Origin: G963663615 sp963663615
GTDB taxonomy: Bacteria; Bacteroidota; Ignavibacteria; Ignavibacteriales; Melioribacteraceae
Direction: 5' to 3'
DNA: 64,000 nucleotides
Assembly: GCA_963663615.1 (NCBI GenBank)
Contig: OY760517.1
Coordinates: 2,046,001 to 2,110,000, forward strand
Positions 7,486 to 16,335 of the stretch are shown here, one piece after another. The first letter of the stretch is position 1. Every line of letters begins with the position of its first letter. The position numbers were made by a program, and so were the translations under genes. The notes below the pieces were generated by a model that saw only the letters and a program-made list of their open reading frames with translations, was not told where the DNA came from and ran no database searches.

Positions 7486-8727
7486 TTAATCTTCAAATTT
7501 CTTGAACAATAGTGTAGCGTTATGACCTCCAAACCCGAAAGTGTTGCTTATAGCATATTTTATTTCTTTTTCAACAGCAACTTTTGGAGTATAGTTAAGA
7601 TCACATTCAGGATCCGGTATTTCAAGATTTATAGTTGGCGGAACAAGACTATTGCGAATTGCAAGAATTGACGCAATTGATTCAATAGCTCCAGCCGCAC
7701 CAAGTAAATGACCAGTCATAGATTTTGTAGAGCTAATTGCAACCTTATATGCATAATCGCCAAAAACTGTTTTAAATGCAGTAGTTTCGGTAACATCATT
7801 AAGCGGTGTAGAAGTACCATGAGCATTGATATAATCAACATCTTCAGGATTAATACCACCATCTCGTAATGCTTCCCTCATGGATCTTACAGCACCTTCG
7901 CCACCCGGAGGCGGAGCAGTAACGTGATAAGCATCACCAGTAAGACCACAACCAACAATTTCAGCATAAATCCTAGCACCACGCTTTTTAGCGTGTTCCA
8001 GTTCTTCAAGGACGAGTGTACCAGCACCTTCGCCCATCACAAAACCATTTCTTTCTTTATCGAAAGGTCTTGAAGCTTCTGAATATCTGTCATTCCATGT
8101 GGAAATTGCTCTTGCAGCACCAAAACCACCAAGAGACATTTTAGTAACGGGAGCTTCGGAACCACCTGTTACCATGGCATCTGCCCTGCCGCTTTGAATT
8201 AGCATAAATGAATCTGCAATAGCATTTGAGGAAGTTGCACAAGCTGAAGTAGTAGCAAAGTTAGGCCCCTTAAATCCAAATTGTATGGATATTTGTCCTG
8301 CTGCAATATCAGAAATCATCATAGGAACAAAGAACGGACTAACTCGTCTGGGTCCTTTTTCCATATATGCTTTATGCTGTTCTTCAAAAGTAGTCATACC
8401 ACCAATACCACTTCCATAAACAACACCAATTCTGTCTTTAACTACAGATTCATCATCCAGACCACTATCTTTAACGGCAGGAATAGCACTACCCAAAGCA
8501 AGATGAGTAAAATAGTCCATCCTCTTTGAGGCTTTTAGCTCAATATACTCTGTAATATCAAAATTTTTAACTTCACAGGCAAATCTGGTATTAAACTCCG
8601 ATGCATCGATTTTTTTAATTAAACCGGCGCCATTTTTACCAGATTTTAATCCTTCCCAGTATTCCTCGAGATTGTTTCCTATAGGTGTAACAGCACCCAT
8701 ACCTGTGATAACAACTCTTCTGCGCAT
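7486..8727 (-). CDS. fabF: Beta-ketoacyl-ACP synthase II
   Basis: A 413-residue elongating condensing enzyme of type II fatty acid synthesis; it condenses malonyl-ACP with acyl-ACP. The thiolase-fold catalytic triad is complete and keeps the E. coli FabF numbering: C163 in TTSACATSS, H303 in NAHGTSTPLND and H340 in MTGHLLGAAGA. The GFGGHNATL segment near the C-terminus is also typical. It is the penultimate gene of the fab run, 60 bp downstream of acpP, and is followed by rnc with one base between the stop codon and the chosen start. Confidence 0.97.
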   Translation of the reverse strand: MRRRVVITGMGAVTPIGNNLEEYWEGLKSGKNGAGLIKKIDASEFNTRFACEVKNFDITEYIELKASKRMDYFTHLALGSAIPAVKDSGLDDESVVKDRIGVVYGSGIGGMTTFEEQHKAYMEKGPRRVSPFFVPMMISDIAAGQISIQFGFKGPNFATTSACATSSNAIADSFMLIQSGRADAMVTGGSEAPVTKMSLGGFGAARAISTWNDRYSEASRPFDKERNGFVMGEGAGTLVLEELEHAKKRGARIYAEIVGCGLTGDAYHVTAPPPGGEGAVRSMREALRDGGINPEDVDYINAHGTSTPLNDVTETTAFKTVFGDYAYKVAISSTKSMTGHLLGAAGAIESIASILAIRNSLVPPTINLEIPDPECDLNYTPKVAVEKEIKYAISNTFGFGGHNATLLFKKFED

Positions 8728-8787
8728 GGATTATCTCCAGTTATTAAGAGGTAAATTTACCACGGCATAAAGCCGTGGGAAAATATA

Positions 8788-9024
8788 TTAGTTTTCTACT
8801 TTTTCTTTCAAATAATTAGTAGCATCACCTACTGTACCTATTTTTTCAGCATCTTCGTCTGGAATTGAGATGTCAAATTCTGATTCAAAACCCATTACTA
8901 GTTCAACGATGTCAAGTGAATCAGCACCTAAATCATTCTGAAATGAAGCTTCTGGTGCAATCTGAGATTCTTCAACGCCTAATTTGTCCATAATAATCTC
9001 TTTAACTTTTGCTTCGATATCCAT
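8788..9024 (-). CDS. acpP: Acyl carrier protein
   Basis: A 78-residue acidic carrier protein. S36 in the GADSLDIVEL motif is the 4'-phosphopantetheine attachment site, and the protein has the usual four-helix length. It carries growing acyl chains between FabD, FabH, FabG and FabF, all encoded on either side, and feeds PlsX, also in this operon. It has a clear AGGAGAA-type ribosome-binding site upstream, in line with the high expression expected of AcpP. Confidence 0.97.
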   Translation of the reverse strand: MDIEAKVKEIIMDKLGVEESQIAPEASFQNDLGADSLDIVELVMGFESEFDISIPDEDAEKIGTVGDATNYLKEKVEN

Positions 9025-9083
9025 TATTATTCTCCTTCTATATAATATTGATTATAGATATTTTTTTATACGTTTTAAAAATA

Positions 9084-9827
9084 TTACATTACCATTCCAC
9101 CGTCAACTTTTATTACCTGTCCGGTAATATAATTGGCAGCATTACTAGCTAAAAATGATACAACTTTTGCAACATCCTCTGGTTTACCAGCTCTTTTAAG
9201 CGGTATCATACCCAGCATTGCATCAATTGCCTTTTCATTCATTTTTGAAGTCATATCCGATTCAATAAAACCTGGTGCCACAGCATTAACAGTTATGTTT
9301 TTAGTTCCAAATTCCTTTGCCATCGATTTTGTAAACCCAATAACACCTGCTTTTGATGCAACATAATTAACCTGTCCCGGATTACCGGTAATACCAACCA
9401 CAGATGATATATTTATTACTTTTCCATATTTGTTTTTCATCATGTGTTTTGATATTAGCTTACTATAATTAAATACACCCTTAAGGTTTGTTGCAATAAC
9501 CTTGTCAAAATCTTCTTCGGTCATTCTAAGCAACAATGCATCTTTGGTAATACCAGCGTTATTTACAAGTACACCTACATTACCAAGTTTTTCAATAGCA
9601 TAATTTACAACTTTTTCAGTATCTTCAAAAGAAGCAGCATCAGCTTTAATGGAAAAAACAGAAGGACCATTTCCTGAAAGTTCATCTACAATAGCTTTTG
9701 CTTTTTCTTCACTACTGCTAAATGTAAATACAACATCATAACCTTCGTTGGCAAGCTGCCTAACAATGGCTAATCCTATTCCTCTTGTACCACCTGTAAC
9801 TAAAGCTGTTTTCTTGTTCTCTTCCAA
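9084..9827 (-). CDS. fabG: 3-oxoacyl-ACP reductase
   Basis: A 247-residue short-chain dehydrogenase/reductase that reduces 3-ketoacyl-ACP with NADPH. Visible are the Rossmann glycine motif TGGTRGIG at 11-18, NNAG at 89-92, and the catalytic Ser142, Tyr155 and Lys159 in the SSVVG...YVASKAG region. The C-terminus ends with ITGQVIKVDGGMVM, as in typical FabG. Placement between fabD and acpP, rather than similarity alone, makes this the fatty-acid FabG and not another SDR. It is 59 bp upstream of acpP. Confidence 0.96.
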   Translation of the reverse strand: MEENKKTALVTGGTRGIGLAIVRQLANEGYDVVFTFSSSEEKAKAIVDELSGNGPSVFSIKADAASFEDTEKVVNYAIEKLGNVGVLVNNAGITKDALLLRMTEEDFDKVIATNLKGVFNYSKLISKHMMKNKYGKVINISSVVGITGNPGQVNYVASKAGVIGFTKSMAKEFGTKNITVNAVAPGFIESDMTSKMNEKAIDAMLGMIPLKRAGKPEDVAKVVSFLASNAANYITGQVIKVDGGMVM

Positions 9828-9952
9828 GGTATTACCCGTAAACTCTTATTTTATATACTCTATTTTGTCTTCGTTCAGAAATACTTCTGCAAAGTTATGA
9901 ATATTTCCGCAATAAAAATAATAAAATTTATGAGAAAGTTTATAAATATACT

Positions 9953-10870
9953 TTATAAATACTTTTCAACATCTTCATAAGTGCTTATGTTAATACACTT
10001 TACTTCTTTATTAATTCGTCTCATTAGTCCTTTTAAAACCTTACCAGGACCAATTTCATAAAATTCATCTGCACCATCGGCAATCATATTTACAATTATT
10101 TCATCCCATCTTACTGGTGCAGTAACCTGTTCGAATAAAAGATTTTTTAACTCATCAGTATTCTGAACCGGTTTTGCTGTAACATTTGTATATACAGGAA
10201 TTTTTGCTTCGTAAAATGGTGCTTCATCAAGTTTTGCTTTAAGCTTGTCTTTTGCAGTTTGCATCAAAGGCGAATGAAATGCACCGCTAACCACTAATGG
10301 CGATACCATTTTTGCACCAGATGCCTTGCAAAGTTCCATCGCTTTCTCAACACCAGTAACTGAACCGGAAATTACTATTTGTCCGGGACAGTTAAAATTG
10401 GCACATTGCACAATACCGGCTTCTTTAGTAGCCTTGCTACAAGCTTCTTCTGTAAGTTCATGGGATAAACCAACAATAGCAGCCATAGTACCAGGATTAT
10501 CTATTCCAGCCTGAAGCATCTGCTCACCTCTAAATCTTACAAGCTTAACGGCATCATAAAACTGGATTGATTTTGCAGCTACATTTGCCGAATACTCACC
10601 GAGGGAATGTCCAGCAGTCATATCAGGGTCGAGCGTTCTAATTAAACTTGCAAGTACAACACTGTGAAGAAAAATGGCTGGTTGAGTAATATCTGTCTGC
10701 TTTAACGATTCCATAGGACCATTAAACATTATATTCGACAAATTTACACCAGTTGCTTCTTCGGCAGTTTTTATCATTTCTCTGGCTTCTACAGATTTTT
10801 CGAATAAATCCTTAGCCATACCTACATACTGAGCTCCCTGTCCGGGGAAAACAAATGCTTTTTTACCCAT
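9953..10870 (-). CDS. fabD: Malonyl-CoA:ACP transacylase
   Basis: A 305-residue acyltransferase that loads malonyl groups onto ACP. The nucleophile is S89 in the GHSLGEYSA motif, FPGQGAQ lies at 8-14, and the second catalytic residue is the His of GAFHSPLM near 198. It lies 3 bp downstream of fabH and 125 bp upstream of fabG, the longest internal gap of the cluster apart from the lexA promoter region; that gap could hold an internal promoter, but I see no clear box in it. Confidence 0.96.
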   Translation of the reverse strand: MGKKAFVFPGQGAQYVGMAKDLFEKSVEAREMIKTAEEATGVNLSNIMFNGPMESLKQTDITQPAIFLHSVVLASLIRTLDPDMTAGHSLGEYSANVAAKSIQFYDAVKLVRFRGEQMLQAGIDNPGTMAAIVGLSHELTEEACSKATKEAGIVQCANFNCPGQIVISGSVTGVEKAMELCKASGAKMVSPLVVSGAFHSPLMQTAKDKLKAKLDEAPFYEAKIPVYTNVTAKPVQNTDELKNLLFEQVTAPVRWDEIIVNMIADGADEFYEIGPGKVLKGLMRRINKEVKCINISTYEDVEKYL

Positions 10871-10873
10871 AGA

Positions 10874-11884
10874 TTAAATACCCCAGGTTAAATACATTGA
10901 TCCCCAAGTAAAACCTGCACCAAAAGCAGCAAGCACGAGATTATCACCTTTTTTAAGTTTACCTTCCCGGTAATACTCGGTTAAACATAGAGGAATTGTT
11001 GCAGCAGTAGTATTTCCATATTTATCAATATTTATCATTACCTTTTCAGGTACAAGTCCCATTCTTTGTCTGGTTGCATCAATAATTCTAAGATTAGCCT
11101 GATGAGGCACAAGGAATGCAATATCTTCCGATTTAAGATTATTCTTTTCCATTATTTCAACAGAAACATCAGCCATACCTTTAACTGCTACCTTGAAAAC
11201 AGCCTTACCATCCTGGTAAATATAGTGAAGTCTATCTTTAACAGTTTGTTCTGAAGATGGCAGAGCACTACCACCTGCTTTCATATTAAGAGCATCTTTA
11301 CCACTACCATCAACTCTTAAAATAGAATCATGAATACCATATTGCGGATCATCACCAGGCTCAAGCATTACTGCAGCACCTGCATCTCCAAAAAGGATAC
11401 AAGTATTTCTATCAGTATAATCAACTATCGAACTCATTTTGTCAGCACCCACAACAACTACTTTTTTGTACTGACCACCTTCAATAAGAGAGGCACCAGT
11501 TCTAAGAGCAAAAAGGAAACCTGAACAAGCAGCTGAAAGATCAAAACCCCATGCATTTGTTGCACCAACCATGTTTTGAACAAGGCAAGCAGTTGCAGGG
11601 AAAAACATATCGGGGGTAACAGTAGCTACTATCAGGGCATCAATTTCTTTAGGATCTGTATTAGTTGTTTTAAGAAGGTCTTCAACAGCTTTTGCAGCAA
11701 GCACGCTTGTACCGCCTTCTTCAAGTATTCTTCTTTCTTTTATTCCAGTACGAGTTTTAATCCACTCATCATTAGTATCAACAATACTTTCAAAATATTT
11801 ATTATCAAGAACTTTTTCCGGTAAAAATTCACCTACACCGGTAATCATCGCTTTACGCAGGGGAGTATTATTTTGATTGTTCAT
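10874..11884 (-). CDS. fabH: Beta-ketoacyl-ACP synthase III
   Basis: A 336-residue initiating condensing enzyme that joins an acyl-CoA primer to malonyl-ACP. Its triad is C120 in DLSAACSGF, H261 in VPHQANLRII and N291 in YGNTTAATIP, the standard Cys-His-Asn set. The GAGFTWG motif near the C-terminus is present. The annotated start overlaps the end of plsX by 17 bp, which suggests coupled translation; the ten-residue leader before MITGVGEF is compatible with the family. Confidence 0.96.
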   Translation of the reverse strand: MNNQNNTPLRKAMITGVGEFLPEKVLDNKYFESIVDTNDEWIKTRTGIKERRILEEGGTSVLAAKAVEDLLKTTNTDPKEIDALIVATVTPDMFFPATACLVQNMVGATNAWGFDLSAACSGFLFALRTGASLIEGGQYKKVVVVGADKMSSIVDYTDRNTCILFGDAGAAVMLEPGDDPQYGIHDSILRVDGSGKDALNMKAGGSALPSSEQTVKDRLHYIYQDGKAVFKVAVKGMADVSVEIMEKNNLKSEDIAFLVPHQANLRIIDATRQRMGLVPEKVMINIDKYGNTTAATIPLCLTEYYREGKLKKGDNLVLAAFGAGFTWGSMYLTWGI

Positions 11885-12902
11885 AAGCTTCCAATTTTTG
11901 CTTAAATATTTGAATAAGATTATTGAAGTGCATGTTTCTGCCCTGAAGAATCATATTTGCGACAGCATCAACCGAGCTGGAACCATGTCCAATAATTGAA
12001 ATACCATCAATACCAAGCAATGGTACTCCACCGGTTTTCTGGTAATCCATATCGCTTAATGCATTTTTCAAAGTGCCCTTTGCTGCCAATACACCAAGTT
12101 TATTAAGAATGCCTTGATCAGCATATCTTCTCAATTTACTCTTTAGCAAGTTCAAAACGCTTTCAGCAAACTTCAATAAAATATTTCCCGTAAACCCATC
12201 ACAAACCACAATGTCAACAGAACCCTTGAGAACATCACGTCCTTCAACGTTTCCAACAAAATTGAGATTTGTGTCCTTAAGAAGTTTAAACGCGGCAAAT
12301 GTTAATTCATTCCCCTTTGTTTCTTCCTCTCCAACGCTCAACAACCCGATCTTCGGATTTTTAATTTTATACATTTCTTCAAGATAAGTATTTGCAAGGA
12401 AAGCATATTCAAGCAAGTGTGCCGGTTTACAATCAACCGAAGCACCAGCATCAAATACATGGCAGGGTACCCCTGTTTCGGTTGGTAACGGTGTACCAAT
12501 TGTTGGTCTGCTAACACCTTTAATTCTACCAATAACAAAAGTACTGATTGCCATCATAGCACCCGTATTGCCAGCACTAATTAGGGCATCTGCTTTACCA
12601 TCCTTCACCATTTTTGCACCTACCATTAACGATGAGTCTTTTTTCGTTTTCATAGCTTGTACTGGTGAGTCATGCATATCAATAACCTGAGGGGCGTCTA
12701 TTATCTTATCTTCGGGAAAAGATTTACCATGTTTCTTAAGTACATTAGTAATTTCTTCCTGCCTGCCAACAAGATATACCTCAAGGTTTTTCGCAGAGGA
12801 CAGAGCTTCAATTGCTCCCAGCACATTATTCTCAGGAGCAAAATCTCCGCCCATAGCATCAACGGCAACTCTGCAAATATTATTGTCAGAAATATTGTTC
12901 AT
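11868..12902 (-). CDS. plsX: Phosphate acyltransferase PlsX
   Basis: A 344-residue PlsX, which makes acyl-phosphate from acyl-ACP for PlsY in phospholipid synthesis. Family features are VAVDAMGGDFAPENNVLGA near the N-terminus, SAGNTGAMM in the middle, and VVCDGFTGNILLKFAES and the GxxxGIDG(I)xxxGHGSS region towards the C-terminus. Its location between rpmF and fabH is the classical bacterial order and links phospholipid synthesis to fatty acid initiation. Confidence 0.96.
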   Translation of the reverse strand: MNNISDNNICRVAVDAMGGDFAPENNVLGAIEALSSAKNLEVYLVGRQEEITNVLKKHGKSFPEDKIIDAPQVIDMHDSPVQAMKTKKDSSLMVGAKMVKDGKADALISAGNTGAMMAISTFVIGRIKGVSRPTIGTPLPTETGVPCHVFDAGASVDCKPAHLLEYAFLANTYLEEMYKIKNPKIGLLSVGEEETKGNELTFAAFKLLKDTNLNFVGNVEGRDVLKGSVDIVVCDGFTGNILLKFAESVLNLLKSKLRRYADQGILNKLGVLAAKGTLKNALSDMDYQKTGGVPLLGIDGISIIGHGSSSVDAVANMILQGRNMHFNNLIQIFKQKLEAYEQSK

Positions 12903-12914
12903 TATCAGTTTTTA

Positions 12915-13094
12915 TTAAGATTCAGGAACGAACATAGATCTACCTGCATAATAACCGCAGTTAGGGCAAGCTCTGTGGCTCATTTTCATTTCACCGCAGT
13001 TGCTGCAAGTTGCTAATGAGGGAGCTGTTCTCTTGTAATGTGTTCTTCTCTTGTCTCTTCTTGATTTCGATATTTTTCGTTTAGGATGTGCCAT
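12915..13094 (-). CDS. rpmF: 50S ribosomal protein L32
   Basis: A 59-residue basic protein beginning MAHPKRKISKSRRDKRR, the typical L32 start (usually MAVPKRK...). It carries a complete zinc ribbon with C30-x2-C33 (TCSNCG) and C43-x2-C46 (ACPNCG), so it is the zinc-binding C+ form rather than the cysteine-less paralogue made under zinc starvation. It lies 22 bp downstream of yceD and 12 bp upstream of plsX, in the conserved order. Confidence 0.97.
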   Translation of the reverse strand: MAHPKRKISKSRRDKRRTHYKRTAPSLATCSNCGEMKMSHRACPNCGYYAGRSMFVPES

Positions 13095-13116
13095 AGTCTC
13101 TAATCCTGATTATTCC

Positions 13117-13635
13117 CTATTTATTTAATTTATCTTTTAATTTCAATAATGGTTCCCATACGGGATTTATCTCATCATCTTTACAATTACATTCACTTTC
13201 ATTTAGATTAGCTCCGCATTTCAAACATAAACCTTTACAGTCATCATCACAAAGCTTTTTCATTGGCAAAGATAACTCAGCATAATCTTTAAGATCATTT
13301 GCCAAATTTATTTTATCGGTTTCCGGCGTAATATAATAAACATCATTATCACGGTCTTCATCATCATCGTGACTTTCTTCACCATGTTCAATAATATAAA
13401 CAAGCTGAAATTCAATTGCCTGGATTTCCTCATATTCAGCAGTACATCTGTCACAAGCAAATTTTGTATTAACAATAAGCTCACAACTTAATACAATCTG
13501 TCCCGGAGATTTATCCATTTTAGCATTTAGAACAACCTCACCAAAGAACGTTTCCGAGAGTTTCAGACTCTCTGCAGACGATTTTAATTGTATATCGTGA
13601 ATTCCATCTGCATAGTTTGTATATTTAAGAATCAT
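13117..13635 (-). CDS. yceD: YceD/DUF177-family protein
   Basis: A 172-residue DUF177 protein, the family that precedes rpmF in most bacteria and has been tied to 23S rRNA/large-subunit maturation. A CDRC motif is followed by an acidic stretch (EHGEESHDDDEDRDND) and a C-terminal cysteine cluster CKGLCLKCGANLNE...CNC, the usual conserved tail of the family. The chosen ATG at 13635 has AAAGAG upstream and gives the usual family start; the longer reading frame from 13707 adds a hydrophobic, non-conserved leader. First gene of the fatty-acid operon. Confidence 0.9.
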   Translation of the reverse strand: MILKYTNYADGIHDIQLKSSAESLKLSETFFGEVVLNAKMDKSPGQIVLSCELIVNTKFACDRCTAEYEEIQAIEFQLVYIIEHGEESHDDDEDRDNDVYYITPETDKINLANDLKDYAELSLPMKKLCDDDCKGLCLKCGANLNESECNCKDDEINPVWEPLLKLKDKLNK

Positions 13636-13658
13636 TTTTCTCTTTAAAATATAGTTTG

Positions 13659-13690
13659 GAAATATATAAATTGAATTTCTAAAAAACAAT
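13659..13690 (-). promoter_or_regulatory. Weak promoter candidate for the yceD-fab operon
   Basis: On the minus strand, ATTG at 13690-13687 is followed after 20 bases by TATATTTC at 13666-13659. This is one base off the TAnnTTTG (-7) box used in Bacteroidetes, with a TTG-like -33 element. It lies 23 bp upstream of the yceD start codon. Supported by position and partial consensus only. Confidence 0.25.
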
Positions 13691-13716
13691 AAAAAACAGG
13701 ATTTCAAATACTCAAA

Positions 13717-14613
13717 TTGCTTTCATTAAAAGATATATCGAAATCATTCAATAATAAAATAGCTTTAAAAAACGTTTCCGTTTCCTTGAAGTTCGGTAAA
13801 GTCTCTGGACTTTTAGGACCAAACGGAGCTGGTAAAACTACTTTTATGCGTATTATTGCCGGCTTACTTAAACCCGACTCAGGGTATATACAGTTCAAAA
13901 GCAATTCAGTTTCAAAACTGGAAAAGCTTAATATTGGTTACTTACCCGAAGAACGAGGTCTTTACAAAAACGCTACCGGTTATGAGAATATTAAATATAT
14001 TTGCAGCCTTAAAGGACTATCTTCAAACAGTATAAAAAAAGCAATAAACCAATATTCCGAATATTTTGATTCAAAACAAATTTTAAATGAACTCGTTGGA
14101 AAACTTTCAAAAGGTAATCAGCAAAAAATTCAGCTAATTTCACTTTTTGCACAAAATCCTGATATAATATTGCTCGATGAACCTTATACCGGGCTTGATC
14201 CTTTTGCCCAGGAACAACTAAACAATATTATTTTTGACTGTGCAAAATTAGATAAAATTGTTATAATTTCCACGCATTTGCTCGAAAAAGCTGAAAAATT
14301 TTGTAATGATGTGCATCTTCTTAATAAAGGGAACATATTATATTCAGGTGATATTGGCAAATTGCAGAAAGAATATCAATTATCATCTTATGAAATACCT
14401 AATGATAAACATGTAGTTGAATTGCTTGCACAGTACAATATAAATCACTCCGTTGCAACAAATAAAATTATTATAACAGAGACAAATACAGACTTAATAA
14501 ATGAGCTTCTTAAAAGCATGTTGAAGAGCAATACCCTGACTGAATTCAAAAGATCGGGAAACGATTTACAATCAATTTTTATGGCACTTACAAAAAGGAA
14601 CACTGTTGAATAA
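13717..14613 (+). CDS. ABC transporter ATP-binding protein (ABC-2 exporter)
   Basis: A 298-residue nucleotide-binding subunit. Walker A GPNGAGKTTFM is near residue 34, the signature LSKGNQQKIQLI near 128-139 and Walker B with D-loop LLDEPYTGLDP follows, then the switch His in STHLLEKAE. The C-terminal about 80 residues form the extension usual in ABC-2 (NatA/CcmA/DRA) importin-like exporters. The start is TTG; no better ATG exists near the N-terminal LSLKDISKSF segment. It overlaps the permease gene by 8 bp. Substrate unknown. Confidence 0.92.
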   Translation: MLSLKDISKSFNNKIALKNVSVSLKFGKVSGLLGPNGAGKTTFMRIIAGLLKPDSGYIQFKSNSVSKLEKLNIGYLPEERGLYKNATGYENIKYICSLKGLSSNSIKKAINQYSEYFDSKQILNELVGKLSKGNQQKIQLISLFAQNPDIILLDEPYTGLDPFAQEQLNNIIFDCAKLDKIVIISTHLLEKAEKFCNDVHLLNKGNILYSGDIGKLQKEYQLSSYEIPNDKHVVELLAQYNINHSVATNKIIITETNTDLINELLKSMLKSNTLTEFKRSGNDLQSIFMALTKRNTVE

Positions 14614-15763
14614 AGTTTTGCATATTATCCGTTGGGAACTACTTAACAAGGTAAGAAACAAATACTTTATATTTGTTACTTTATTTACCCCACTGCTTCT
14701 GTATATCCTTTTAGCAACTAACAACACGCAGAACAATTACAACAAGCGTCCGGAAGTTATTGCCATAGTTACGAACAATACTCAATATGTTAGGGATATG
14801 TCTGCTCTTGTAAATAAGGATTCAAAAAATAGTATTAATGAGAAATTACTTTTAATTAATGGTGGTAAACCAACCAATACAGCAAAAATGGCTGATTTAG
14901 ATAATGACCTTCATAAAAATTTAGTTTCAGCCATTATTTATATAATTGAAAGTAATGATAGTACATCGTATAAAATAGTAGCTAATAACCACTGCCCTCC
15001 TTCAGTTATCAACCGGATTGAAACATTTATTGAAAAGTTAAATATCTCGGCAAAGAACAAGATTCCTATCAAAGAAATTGAATCGCCCATTATAACAAAA
15101 CAAAGTTTGGATACTGATAAATCCAAATCCGGAAGTGTGTTGCAGAACAAGTTACTCAATAATTTTATATTGGCAATATTATATATAGTTATTGTAATTT
15201 ACTCAGCAAATCAGCTAATACGAGGATTTAATGAAGAAAAAAGTAGCAGGTTAATTGAGGTATTGCTTACTCTGGCTACTCCGCAACAACTTATTCTCGG
15301 TAAGGTACTTGGACTTATTTTAACTGGTGTAATTCAAGCAATATTGTTTAAAGGTATTCTTTCGCTTATGACAGAATATAGTAATACAAACTTTAGTATT
15401 TCAATAAGTAATGAAATTCTTCTTTTACTGGTTCTTGGATATCTGTTTAATATAATATTCTTTACTTGGCTTGGAATTAAATCCAAATCTGATTTTCACT
15501 CGAACTCAATATTATCCTTTTTTACAATAGTTTTAACATTACCAATAATTTTGTATTCTTGGCTTATTAGCAACACTCATTCAATATTTTTCAGTTTGCT
15601 AAAATTTTTTCCAGTTACTTCTGTACAGGTTACACTTTTTGAAGCAACTGGAAACAACAGTCCTGAAATTTATTATTCGGTAATACCAATGATTACATTT
15701 ATTTTATTGGTATGGTTACTTACTACCCGAAGCCTTAAGAATATTATTGATGGAGGAAAGTAA
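14606..15763 (+). CDS. ABC-2 type transporter permease
   Basis: A 385-residue membrane subunit with one N-terminal transmembrane helix (about 20-40), a large extracytoplasmic region (about 45-185) and a C-terminal bundle of five or six helices, the NatB/YhaP-type topology. The segment GFNEEKSSRLIEVLLTLATP is the conserved ABC-2 motif (EEK...IxELLLS) that begins the core domain. The TTG start at 14606 has AAAGGAA upstream and lies inside the end of the ATPase gene, so the two are coupled. The stop overlaps the nadD start in TAATG. Cargo unknown; Na+ export is one possibility in this subfamily. Confidence 0.88.
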   Translation: MNKVLHIIRWELLNKVRNKYFIFVTLFTPLLLYILLATNNTQNNYNKRPEVIAIVTNNTQYVRDMSALVNKDSKNSINEKLLLINGGKPTNTAKMADLDNDLHKNLVSAIIYIIESNDSTSYKIVANNHCPPSVINRIETFIEKLNISAKNKIPIKEIESPIITKQSLDTDKSKSGSVLQNKLLNNFILAILYIVIVIYSANQLIRGFNEEKSSRLIEVLLTLATPQQLILGKVLGLILTGVIQAILFKGILSLMTEYSNTNFSISISNEILLLLVLGYLFNIIFFTWLGIKSKSDFHSNSILSFFTIVLTLPIILYSWLISNTHSIFFSLLKFFPVTSVQVTLFEATGNNSPEIYYSVIPMITFILLVWLLTTRSLKNIIDGGK

Positions 15764-16335
15764 TGAGAGTTGGATTGTTTGGTGGCACATTCGACCCTGT
15801 TCATATCGGTCATTTAATCACCTCGATGTTCGTAAAGGAAAGAAGAGCTCTTGATAAAATAATCCTGATTCCAAACCACCAGTCCCCACTTAAACCTGAT
15901 TATAATGCAGCTTCGTCTTCTGACAGAAATAAGATGCTTGAACTGGCAACAGATGGTCAAGCAGGGATAGAGATTTCTGATTATGAAATAACAAACCAAA
16001 AAACTTCCTACACAGTTAATACACTGGAATTCTTCCTTCAAAAATACCGCAATATTGAACTAATCATTGGATATGATAATTTTCTTTGTTTTGATCAGTG
16101 GTACGAATACAAAAATATTTTGCAAATGTGTAAAGTAGTTGTAATGAGAAGGAGTGATTCAAGTAATTTACATCCTGATGAATTTATCAGTAGTAAGGTT
16201 TGTTTTGTTGATACGCCCTTAATCGAAATCTCAGCTACAAATATACGTGAAAGAATAAAAAATAAACTTCCAATAAAATATCTCGTCCCGGAACAGGTTG
16301 AAAATTATATTATCACTAATAAGCTTTATTTATGA
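15763..16335 (+). CDS. nadD: Nicotinate-nucleotide adenylyltransferase
   Basis: A 190-residue NMN/NaMN adenylyltransferase that makes deamido-NAD+ from nicotinate mononucleotide and ATP. The nucleotidyltransferase motif GLFGGTFDPVHIGH is at 4-17 and the second signature E-I-S-A-T-N-I-R lies near the C-terminus. The start codon shares one base with the stop of the ABC permease and its own end overlaps meaB by 4 bp (ATGA), so three unlike functions are translationally chained. Confidence 0.95.
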   Translation: MRVGLFGGTFDPVHIGHLITSMFVKERRALDKIILIPNHQSPLKPDYNAASSSDRNKMLELATDGQAGIEISDYEITNQKTSYTVNTLEFFLQKYRNIELIIGYDNFLCFDQWYEYKNILQMCKVVVMRRSDSSNLHPDEFISSKVCFVDTPLIEISATNIRERIKNKLPIKYLVPEQVENYIITNKLYL